The position numbers and the translations under genes are program-made. Below the pieces are notes generated by a model, which was given only the letters and a program-made list of their open reading frames with translations, searched no databases and had not been told where the DNA came from. From the NCBI GenBank assembly GCA_018389105.1, contig JACATO010002190.1, forward strand, positions 62,001 through 126,000: a stretch of DNA of 64,000 bases. Reading direction: 5' to 3'. How positions within the stretch are numbered: the first letter of the stretch is position 1; the number at the start of each line of letters is the position of its first letter. Source of the stretch: Nautilus pompilius (taxonomy: Eukaryota; Mollusca; Cephalopoda; Nautilida; Nautilidae). Below are positions 1 through 17,847 of this stretch, one piece after another.

Positions 1-3000
1 TCCATAACAATTATCCCTTGTAGTGTTGTTGAAAAAAAAAAACCCAGAATTGTTAAAATATAAACATTTGTAGAATGCAATGATTTTAGATATCTCCCTG
101 AAAACCTTTATTCCTTCTCCTTTCATTGGAAAAAGTTTTATCACATCCTTCGGATATCTGTATACAGGAGCAGAGATGCAGGGCTCGATGCTAGGGGATT
201 GCAATGTTGCCGACACGAGAAAACCTGAAATAGATCAGTGACCCCACTCTGAGTCCTTAAAATTTTTAACATTTCAATTTTTGAAACATTCTAAGCAACT
301 GCTTCAAATTAGAAAGACATTATATTCTCTGCTGTTCTACATGTGCAGTAACTGTGGAGGACAAGCCAAAGTTTAAAACTAAAACATTATAATACAGCTT
401 AAACAGCTGTATTATTGGAAAGGGTACTTAAAAGCTTGCACCTGGAGTATCATCTTCCATACCTGTCATCAACTTTGTCAATGTATAGTTCAATATCCTC
501 ATGTATAGATATATATCGGGATGAATGTGCTGAAGCAGTTTTCTCCCATACAGCTTCAGAATTAATTCTTGATTAGTCTCGGAGGTGGAGACTGAGGATT
601 TTGGTTGTTTTGGTACTTCGATAGGTACACTCTTCTGTCTGCTAAAGTCATAGGAAGGGTATCAGGCTCATCATCCTGGCTTCTAGTCTAACTTCTTGCT
701 GGAATGAATGTGAAGACAGCAAATTTTTGTTGTTCTACTTCAGGATAGCATCAGCAGTTGGTTGGTCACACAGTGTAATAGATGAGAGAATCAGGGTCAG
801 GACCTGATTGGCTTGCAAGAGGTTGCCAAATTTCACAATGAACTGTCGGACAAGAGTGTCCAAAAACAGAATGAGGTCTGGGGTATTCCTTCAGAGTCTG
901 CCTGCCACATTGTCTCAGATCATGGGATGTAAGCCATATTACCTCTGTTTTTATAAAAATTTTTTTTTTTTAACACTGTCAAACTCACTCTCTCCATCCC
1001 TGACAACAGATAATAGAGACTTAATGTGGGTTACCATTTTAAAAACCTTTGGCAACATCCAGAGTGGATTCTTTCAATTCTTGCTTTGGCTCCAGGTGCA
1101 ACCAAAGCAGTGAAGAACTGTCTGGAAGAAGCAAGCTATGGTAGCTATACAGTTTATGAGTCCATGTGCCTCATAAGCTGTATATCTGTTCCAGCCAGAT
1201 TTCTGAGAGGTTGTGCAATCGAGGCAGTTTTGTAAAGGCTCATACATTCATCATGTTTTGTTCTCAGTCTTGTTTCATCTCACCAAATAATTTGAATTTT
1301 ATTCCTCTGTCTTGCTCTTACTTACATTTACCTCGAGTATGGTATTTTCTAATTGCCTGTTGGAAACTTCCACAAAGTACTAGGTTTAGGTCATTGGCGA
1401 TAAAACTGATTCGGGTGATTTCTCATTAAACAGCGCAGCACATCTTGACTGGTATTCTGTCATATTACCAGCTCTGTCCTTGATCTTTGATCAGCAGAGT
1501 TGTGTGTCCATGTCAGCTATAGTCAAGAATTCATTGATATCTTGGTGTGCTGCCTTGCTTACACACAGGATAAAATTCGAGCAGGTTTTTTTTTTTTTTT
1601 CATCTGTTAACGTATTAGCGTGACTAATTGTTTCCAGTTATTGCTGTCCTTTGCACTGAAGATCATGGCAAGACCCAGCAGTCTTGACCTTCTTTACTTC
1701 CTGTGCAATGGTGTTCTGGATAAACTACTTGATGCACAGACATTTACATTTGTTCAAGTGGCTTTCTGTCCTGTCACCGGCATTAGCCCCTCCAAATTGA
1801 GCAGCACCCTGAAGTTCTTTTTGCTGAAGCTGCAGTCAGATGCCAGTCCTTAGCCAGGTGCTTTTCTCACCTCCACTTTACAGAAAACTAAGAGAATGAA
1901 GTTAACTGACAAGTAGTGCAGCCTCGTCTATCAACTCCGTTGGTATTACTGGAATGCAAAACATGGGTTGAACAAACTTGCTCTGAGATTTGTTTTTTTT
2001 TTTTTTAGAGCTGCCTGATTATGTACTGTCTTGGGATTTAAGGGGGTGGCACCAGGTTTGCTTGAACCTCTCTCTCTTAAATTTGCCGTTGGCACAGAGG
2101 TCAGATGTATAGCATCTTGGCCCATGTAGTCGAGAACCCTGAGTATGATCTGCGTTGTTCGGTTTTGGTTTCTCCTCTCACAGCTAAACAGAGGAACTTT
2201 GGTCTGAACTTCTTGCCTTCTCCTGCCAAAGCCAGAAGTACCAGACCCCTCACAGGGCATAGAACCAGATATACCTTTCATCAGTAGCCATGGCACCAAA
2301 TAACTTCATCAGGCATGTGCACAAAATGTAGACAATGATGTACATGGAAGAATTTTGCCATATTATTTCAAACTTTTCCTTTTAGAACCCACAAACCAAT
2401 GTTTATTAAACAGCTGTGCCCTACTTTGAATGCTGTCAACACTTTTACCGTCATGTCAGTTTTCCATTCTTTCTTCCTATAGCCAATCCACTATTGTTTT
2501 ACCCTCTGTTTGCTGTTGTCTCAAGTGTATTTCTGTTAAGTATTAACAGTGAGACATTTGAGAGATCTTAGGTTTTTGCTTCCTACATTTACTTTCCGCC
2601 ACCCTTTACTGGTTTACATAGCTTTCTGCTGAATATTAGTAAGACAAATAAAAATGATTTATAAAAGAAAATACAGATCTGGTAAAGCGTTATTAATAAT
2701 TATCAGGTTTGTATCAATCACTGAAGAGTTTAGCACAGAAGGTATGAATAACCAGGTTTTAATGTATCTCCCTCCCTCCCTCCACAACCTGCCTCTGTTA
2801 CATCCTCTAGGAATTGTGTTTTTGTTGTGTCTTATACCAGAAGTTCCCAAAGTGTTTCTCGTGCTATCACGAGTTCTCCATATTTCTCTGGTCATAATTG
2901 CTACAGATCCATAGAGATCAATCTGGCCAGAAATTCTTGGCCCTGTCTCCCTTACTGGAGGGGAGGGGGGTGGCCAGTACATAACAACAGCTTGGGTGAT

Positions 3001-3249
3001 GCTGAGAAATATGTTGACCAGACACCTTTGTCTAATATATGGACAATGCTAAAATGCTAAAAAAAAAAAAAAAAAAGAGAGGGAGTGGGGAGAGATGCAA
3101 CTCACTCAAAAATGGTTGCTATGGGACTAAGAATGAAAACCTTTCTAAGGTTAAATTATGTTTAAATGAAGCAAATAAAGAAAATAATCTTCCATTTGTA
3201 AGTCATTTAAAAAGCCCAGCAAAACAATTATAGGAGAGATGTTCAGCTA
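1..3249. other. Gene-poor flank; possible decayed coding remnant
   Basis: No gene could be assigned here. Several short open stretches lie on the minus strand, the clearest at about 725-885. There about 49 codons read as a run of amphipathic helices (for example PDLILFLDTLVRQFIV and LTLILSSITLCDQPTADAIL) closed by a stop. A second open minus-strand stretch is at about 1946-2299. The pieces do not lie in one frame and I could not name the parent protein. The helical pattern is loosely like HEAT repeats of importin-type proteins. Poly(T) runs at 961-972, 1586-1600 and 1991-2006 and a poly(A) run at 3060-3076 interrupt the region. Confidence 0.3.
1146..1184. repeat. Short inverted repeat (hairpin)
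   Basis: Two 15-base arms (tatacagtttatgag and ctcataagctgtata) are complementary except for one position and are separated by 9 bases. Nothing else marks it as an RNA gene or transposon end, so it may be chance or the core of a small repeat. Confidence 0.45.
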
Positions 3250-4409
3250 CAGTTCTGTGCAAATTAATATGAACACTCCAATTTTTTTTTACATTTCTTT
3301 CAACTTGTGGCTTCTTTTTTACCCCATATGCATAAATAACATCAATGCATCATCATGTGACATCAATGCATCATTTTCTCCAACAATTGAATCATCCCTT
3401 CCAAAATTGCACCATGCGTTAGTGTGGCTGTGAGCCCCTGACTTTCAGCAACTCTCCATTCTTCCTTTGGGGCCGTGTTGGCTCATTGCTTTTGAACATG
3501 GAAGAAGCAGAATTGTAACATTCTGAGATCTCAGAGAGCTGTTGCAGAGGAATGGGGTCAGTTTAGCCCCCCTGTAAATAAGCTGGCTTGTAAGAAAAAA
3601 AAACAAAAAAACTTGAGTCTGGTTCAATATCTCCTAGAAGAAAGGGGACAAAAGTAAGGGATGATGGGGTACTACTGTGAGAGGGGGAATCCCTGGAAGA
3701 CAAGTGACATGCTGCAGAAAGAATTCAATGGTGCTGGCATTCACGGGGCTTCATCAGCTGTACAGTGAATAGAGGGGAAAATGAGAGAACCTTTGACAAA
3801 GCAACAACTGCTAACCACCAAAATGAAAAGGAAAAATGGTTGGCATGGGTTAAATGATGTTATGAATCAAAAAAGATTGGTGGAAGGTGCTGCTTTCTGA
3901 TGAAAATCATCTTGAAGCATAAGGTTCATGAAGCCACTATGTTTATCGGTTAATTGGGGAAACCCTCAGGTAAGGTTTTTTTTGGGGGGGAGCCTCTCTT
4001 GCCACAGGATAAGTTCGCTCATTCTAGTGGAAGATGTGGTAAACCGTGAGAAGCAAGTTTGCATCCTAGAGAGAAGAATGGTTCCCAAATGCGCTAGCCA
4101 GATGGTGGTGGTGGTAGTGGTGCACCCTGCCACAGACCAAGAGCTGCAAAGAAGTTTTTCAGACAAAACAATGTGGAATGTTTAGCCTGGCTCAAGAAAT
4201 TTCCTGATCTAAACTCAGTAAGGAGTCTGTGGGCAATCTTCAAAGTGGGGCTGAGAAAATCAGGTTGTACTGTGAGGGTGTAAATAGTTTCTGCTGTCGT
4301 TGAAGTCTGGTTCTGGGACTCTGAAGTTAAAATTATGCATCAAAACTTGGCAGCGGCTCCACACTGAACGGTGTTTGAATGTGTTCATGTTACTTTGAAC
4401 AAGACTCTG
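3250..4409 (+). mobile_element. Decayed Tc1-like DNA transposon (DD34E), about 1.16 kb
   Basis: The element starts after a TA with cagttctgtgcaaattaata and ends with the imperfect inverse of that end (reverse complement cagagtcttgttcaaagtaa). Conceptual pieces of a Tc1 transposase lie between the ends in plus orientation. KWLAWVK and then LLSDENHLEA hold the first catalytic Asp (codon 3899-3901). KKFFRQNNVECLAWLKKFPD is followed by LNSVRSLWAIF at about 4148-4240. The family pattern in this last block is NPIENLW, so the catalytic Glu position reads Arg. Stops and frame changes are common, a TG/GG-rich tract interrupts the middle, and no intact protein can be made. The 3' flank is not TA. It is an old, dead copy lying directly upstream of the MOSPD-type gene. 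Confidence 0.85.
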
Positions 4410-4413
4410 TTTA

Positions 4414-4640
4414 AAAATAACCTTGGTATGCAAATATCTCTACATTTTTGTTTTAAAAAAAGCAGAGTGTAGGAAAACTGGATCCTTCTTGTCTCATTAA
4501 GAAGGAAAGCAAATGAGCAGAAACAGTTTTCCATTTGTATGGCAGCAGATGAAAATAACCAATGGTATGCGAATATTTCTACATTTCATAGAACAAATAT
4601 AGAAAAATTAGATTAGTTGTCTCTTCTCAGTCATCGCAGG
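4414..4640. repeat. Diverged tandem direct repeat, period about 138 bp
   Basis: The stretch beginning ataaccttggtatgcaaata (4417) recurs as ataaccaatggtatgcgaat (4555). It is followed in both copies by similar ctctacattt / ttctacattt and gtaggaaaactgga / atagaaaaattaga blocks and a gtctc tail. The second copy stops about 90 bp before the MOSPD start codon, so the duplication sits in the presumed 5' region of that gene. Confidence 0.65.
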
Positions 4641-4672
4641 TGTTAAGTTTTGTGTGTTTTGCTTGTCTTTGA

Positions 4673-13271
<8,599 letters not shown>

Positions 13272-15310
13272 GGAACCAGAACAAATTTCCATAATTTTTT
13301 TTTTAAGGTCTGGAGATGTCAATTTTATTTATTATATTATATATATATATATATCTGTTTGTTTGTTGTTCAGTTCTTTTTTTTTTCCCCTTTTCACATA
13401 TTTAAGTAAATATCTACCAAATAACATTTGTTGCTTTTACTTTTTTTTTTCTTTTTGATTAGTAGATAGATATTTTTTTTTAAAATATGCTCATTGCTTT
13501 CTAAGGTCCAGAAGATCTTTACTGTATAGTGAATCCAGTTTGCCAGCCCCCTGCATTAAGGGCTGTGCACAGATGCCCATACATGGAATGAAATCTACTC
13601 AGTGAGTGAAGATTAGTGAAGTCCATCTTTACGCATTGTCCAGTACTAAATGTGTGGGGAATCTACTCACCCCAAACAATGTTTAAATAATAGTTCATGA
13701 TGCAGATTAGAATCTGTCATAACACCTGATCATACCAGGCATGGCAACAGCCATAGTAACATCACCACTTTTATTAGCGGAGCCATGAGGATCAGTATTC
13801 ACTGTATATGATAACAAAGTGGTTGCGTAGCACTCATGAGCATTACTGATGTTTGTGTTTTGATAATCGTCGTCATCAAGTAGCGTGGATGTGAAAAAAT
13901 AAAAGAACCAAGACAGTATACTTATTAAATGGTATGTTTTAAACACTGTTGTAGTATATTACTTGCTTGGGTTGACCCTACGGAATTAAAGTTTTACTTG
14001 AACTGAACTGTTTGGAAAAGCAGTTTACTGAAGTCTAAAACAAACCTGGATTTCTTCTCTCTCTGATTCTCCACATTTTTTTCATGATGCAAGTTTGACA
14101 GATGCTTGATTTCAGAACCAGAAATCTAATTTACCTGAGAAAGATGTCTCTTTTTTTTTATGTCCAGTGTCTTACAAAAGATCTGGATGAATTAATTTCA
14201 AACTAAAACAGTTTTTCAGTTGAATTATGATTTCCTAGCAATTATAATTAACCATTTTTAAAAATTCAAAATGTTTCCACACTTCTGATAATTGTTTCTT
14301 GGTGCAGTCACATTTGGGGTAGATGTACCCCATTTCAGTTTTTATTTAAAAATTTTATTCTTTTGCTATTACATACTTCATGATGCTAACTGTCATCTCC
14401 GATTAAGAGTTTTGGTGATTTCTCCTTATAAACTTTGCTGTTTTTCTCTTCCTTTCTTTGAAATAATGACCATGATTATCCCATCACTTCCTTAGCAACA
14501 GCCAGTTGCTGTAATTTTGATGTAGCCAACTGACCCTTTCAACTAAGAAATTGGCTGAATCAGCAAAAGAGTGAAAGGTGGGTGGAGGACTCTTGGAGTA
14601 ATTTGGAAAGTGAAGTGTAGATCACTGGGTATGACACAAAGTAAATTGTAGCATTTCCTGGGAACGGCATCTTTCTGCTCTCAGGGGTCACTTCAAACAC
14701 GGCAGCATCAAAACTGTTTACAATGATATTTGCCTAAAACTTGGACAGGACATCCTGGAGATTTCCCTGCTTGTAATTGACCACTTTAGACCTATAACCA
14801 GGTATAGTTTTAGTACCGTGGTGGTCAGAACATTTAATGACTTGGATGGAGTCTCTCCAAAGTGCCTCAGCTCATAGCTGTTATAGGAACGATGGGGGGG
14901 GGGTCTGTGGATCGATCCTTGTTGTGGCCATACTGGATTGCTAATTAGCACAATTTACTATGCACCAATAATTCTGTCTTACATACTTGTAAAACAGACA
15001 TGGGATTATAAAGATTTCTTGGCATAAGATCTACCTTAACAACAACTACAGAAAGAAAGAAAAAAAAGACTAAGATTGATGTCCCTTGGACTTACACGGT
15101 CGGCATCAGATACGGGGAATGCCAAAAACTAAATCCAGGCCCCCTCAGTGTTGGTGTAAAAGATGACAAAATGAGGAAAATTGGGGAGGTCATGGCATCA
15201 CCCTGGCAGCCAAAAAAATTTCATTTTTTTTTTTCCTGAATCTGATTACATAATTAATCCTGCATTTAAGCCTTTACTTTGGTCTCTGATTCATTCACCC
15301 GTTTTATATA
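13272..15310. other. 3' UTR of the MOSPD-like gene and intergenic DNA
   Basis: Follows the TAG at 13269-13271. It includes a (TA)n tract (13338-13353), T-rich runs and a canonical AATAAA at 13898-13903. A stretch at about 14800-14940 has a palindromic ggatcgatcc and a G run but no convincing tRNA-like promoter boxes. No gene was recognised. Confidence 0.6.
13898..13903 (+). terminator. Candidate polyadenylation signal for the MOSPD-like gene
   Basis: This AATAAA lies about 630 bp past the stop codon and is the first clear canonical hexamer noticed on this strand. Use of the site is not shown by the sequence. Confidence 0.4.
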
Positions 15311-15788
15311 CGAGGTGTGTCAGAAAAGAAACAGGACTGGGGGTCACAGATAATTTATGTGAAATCCAAACTACAAGTTTTCCCCTTCGAAATAATCCCC
15401 CTCGAGTCTAACGCACTTCCCCATCCTTCTCCACCACACCTCCTGGAAGGATTCTCTGTCATCACAGCCCTCTTGATGGCTTCCACGTCTGGAGAATAGG
15501 TCCCCTTGATGACCCCCTTGAGCTTGTGGAAAAGGAAAGAAAAACCACACAGAGCCAGGTCGGCTGAGTAGGGAGGTTGCTCCAGCACGGCAACCATGTT
15601 CTTCTTGGCAAGGAACTGCTGGATGCTCAGAGCGCATTGTCATGGTGAAGCAGCCATGAGTTGTCTGTCCTGCCACAACTCTCGCCTCAGGTTCTCTTTA
15701 TATACGATCTCCCCCCCCCCCAGATATTACGTAACCTGACAGTCCCTGCCCCACGCTAAGTCCTGCTACTTTTCTGACACACACCTTG
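15311..15788 (-). mobile_element. Internally deleted mariner transposon
   Basis: The terminal inverted repeats are cgaggtgtgt-cagaaaag at 15311 and caaggtgtgtgtcagaaaag, read inward from 15788, each continuing to caggac. TA lies at the left border. The minus strand encodes only the C-terminal part of a mariner transposase. It includes PPYSADLALCGFSFLFHKLK (family PPYSPDLAPCDFFLFPKLK) and then IKGTYSPDVEAIKRAV. The N-terminal and central catalytic regions are missing, and the usual Asp of the CDF block reads Gly. About 480 bp remain of an element normally near 1.3 kb. The transposase is not functional. Confidence 0.88.
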
Positions 15789-15826
15789 TGTATGTATGTA
15801 TGTATGTATGTATGTATATATATATT
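15789..15826. repeat. (TATG)n/(TA)n microsatellite
   Basis: Repeated tatg units grade into tatata directly against the right end of the deleted mariner. Confidence 0.85.
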
Positions 15827-16683
15827 TGTCTGAATGCTGTTCTTCGGTCAAAACAGCGCTGAAGCAAGTGGAGTGTTGAGGTTTTCTGCTTCGTTGTTCG
15901 CCATCCAGGACTTGAGAAGAAACCCACTATGCTAAGGGATGCCATTTACTTGATGCAGGACCCTCTGAATATCAAAACACAACTTGATGGCTTTTATTAT
16001 TGCCAGGAATACATTTCTACATTGTAACAAACACTGAAATATCTTCTTTAAAAAACCCATAGTAAAGCGTTGCAATAATCTGCTCTGCCAATGTATTTAC
16101 AATGAGAACCAACATCTTTCAGCTTTCATATCCATAAAATAATAACCAGAATGTGCTGTTTCCTGTATTTTCACTTGCTATAACAAGTTACCTATAAGAT
16201 TAACAAAAGGAATGGCTATAAACTATCTATTACCATATTCTTCTAACAAAGCTGAGAAACTCTTATTTCTAACAAAAATATCCAAAAGGTTCATCTTTAC
16301 ATGAATTTCCACGACATGGTAAGATCTGTGTAAATGCCATCTAAAGATGGTATTTTGGGGGGTAATTATCTGGGCTCAAAGCTTCTGTTAAAAGCTGATT
16401 AGTTATAGATCAAAAGTGAGGAAGGTACAAACTTAAAAGTCTAAAAGGGATTTCTTCATAAATTTTCCTCCTGAACGATCCAATCTGCAACAGTTACCAG
16501 AATTGCCCTTGAGTTCTAATTCCAGAGCAAACAGGCAAAAACTTGTCTATAGTTTTCCTTATCAGGGAGATCTCTCTAGTTAATGGAGGTGGTAATGTAG
16601 TATACATTTAAAACTGACAATGTATACTTTCAGGAGATAGCTAAGACACGGCATCATTGAGTCTGTGGATGGACCTGGGTTTT
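15827..16683. other. Downstream region of the 371-codon ORF
   Basis: No coding sequence was recognised. On the minus strand this would be the 3' UTR of the 371-aa gene. It carries one canonical AATAAA on that strand (15993-15998). Confidence 0.5.
15993..15998 (-). terminator. Candidate polyadenylation signal for the 371-aa gene
   Basis: TTTATT on the plus strand reads AATAAA on the minus strand, about 690 bp past the stop codon of the 371-codon ORF. It is a candidate only. Confidence 0.35.
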
Positions 16684-17799
16684 TTACAACTCCTTTGAAA
16701 TGCCATTAAACCTATTGATCTCCTGAGCATTTCTAAAGGGGAAGGGCTGGAAAAGGGAGAAAGGAAAAGGAACGGGTTTAGTTGGAATTAGTGAAAACAG
16801 CAATGGATGATGCTGTAAGGATTGTTTAGCCCGTCTGTGTACACTTGCATTTAAACAGGGGTCCTGACATTTCTTCCTCCTCTTTAGCAATGACTTGGAA
16901 TTTCCCAAGTGACAGTTGGAGTAATTTTCAGAATATACATGCACTGACTTTGGTGGTGACCATGTGTAATGGTCATACTGTAAAGATATGGCCTGGGAGA
17001 CTGTAGGTTCCATGATTGAATTATTCAGTGTAATGTGTGTCACTTGTGAATCATTTGTTCGAACCAAACGTGCTGGGTCAAAATTATTTTTAGCCCTTTT
17101 TGCCAATTCTTTCTGTAAAGCGTTCTCGACAGGCCGTTCAATCAGCTTTTTCTTTAATGATTCCACCAGTGAATTACTGCAGGTTGGTTTTGAATGTAAA
17201 AAATTCTTGTTTGCATGTTTCTGGGTACTGCAGACCTGTCTGGTGCTGACTCTTGGCAGATTATCTTCTGAAGTTGTTGCTCTTGATTGTGGCTCTCCTT
17301 TCTCAGGCTGGTCCGCGAATTTAGCCGGTTTTCTTACGAATCCCTCCATGAAGTGCACTGGCGAGCGATGGTGATAGCGGATGCAGGGGAGTGCTGTCAA
17401 CTCTTCTCTCTCATTTCTGTCTAGACTTTTTATATTTTTCCCAGTTTCTTTATAAAAGCTGTGTCCAGGCACTTGACAGTGTTGTGCCAGCATTGAAACC
17501 TTTGGAAGCCACACTACTAGCATTCTTTTTGGTTTTTCTGGCAAACACACACCATCCTCCTCAATTTTGGACAGCTTTTCATCGACTGATCTGGTCACCA
17601 AAGGATCTTTTGGAAAAGTTTCAAATGTATTCTCATCTTTCCTTTCCGGAAGCATTAGCTGCTCCAGCGTTTTCCTGCTACCCTTCCCCTTTGGAATGGC
17701 AAAGCTATTATTGGAATATTCTGGACACCACTTCAAAATGGACGCAGTTTTATTTTCTGCAGAGAGCCATTTGTCTCCTTGGTTGTGGTGAGATGTCAT
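16684..17799 (-). CDS. Uncharacterised 371-aa basic protein with an RPEL-like helix
   Basis: I do not recognise this protein. The ORF is uninterrupted for 371 codons. An in-frame TAG lies five codons upstream of the ATG, and a good splice acceptor (tactttctctttttacag) ends at 17831. The coding region is therefore one exon preceded by at least one 5' exon. The product is basic, rich in Ser, Lys and Asn, and looks mostly disordered. Two blocks look structured. KRMLVVWLPKVSMLAQHCQV covers residues 91-110. Residues 211-240 form an amphipathic helix with LKKKLIERPVENALQKELAK, which resembles the RPEL actin-binding motif (L..KL..RP...EL) but has Ala for the motif Glu. The C-terminus has an aromatic/Pro tract (PFPFSLFQPFPF, residues 344-355). 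No signal peptide or membrane segment is apparent. A real gene is likely; the function is unknown. Confidence 0.72.
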   Translation of the reverse strand: MTSHHNQGDKWLSAENKTASILKWCPEYSNNSFAIPKGKGSRKTLEQLMLPERKDENTFETFPKDPLVTRSVDEKLSKIEEDGVCLPEKPKRMLVVWLPKVSMLAQHCQVPGHSFYKETGKNIKSLDRNEREELTALPCIRYHHRSPVHFMEGFVRKPAKFADQPEKGEPQSRATTSEDNLPRVSTRQVCSTQKHANKNFLHSKPTCSNSLVESLKKKLIERPVENALQKELAKRAKNNFDPARLVRTNDSQVTHITLNNSIMEPTVSQAISLQYDHYTWSPPKSVHVYSENYSNCHLGNSKSLLKRRKKCQDPCLNASVHRRAKQSLQHHPLLFSLIPTKPVPFPFSLFQPFPFRNAQEINRFNGISKEL

Positions 17800-17829
17800 T
17801 CTGTGAGTTCTAGACTAGAAATCAAAAGT

Positions 17830-17847
17830 GTCTGTAAAAAGAGAAAG
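17830..17847 (-). other. 3' splice site upstream of the 371-aa ORF
   Basis: On the minus strand a pyrimidine-rich tactttctctttttacag precedes acacttttgatttctag and the ATG 32 bases later. The matching donor and 5' exon were not located. Confidence 0.6.

Noticed and set aside
3928-4185. 85-codon plus-strand frame
   Set aside because: It lies within the Tc1 relic and mixes transposase remnants with a tggtgg tract.
14800-14945. Possible SINE with ggatcgatcc box B
   Set aside because: The decamer is a palindrome and no box A lies at the right distance on either strand.
16988-17813. Open frames on the plus strand opposite the 371-aa ORF
   Set aside because: They are antisense shadows. The minus-strand ORF is longer, unbroken and has an upstream splice acceptor and in-frame stop.
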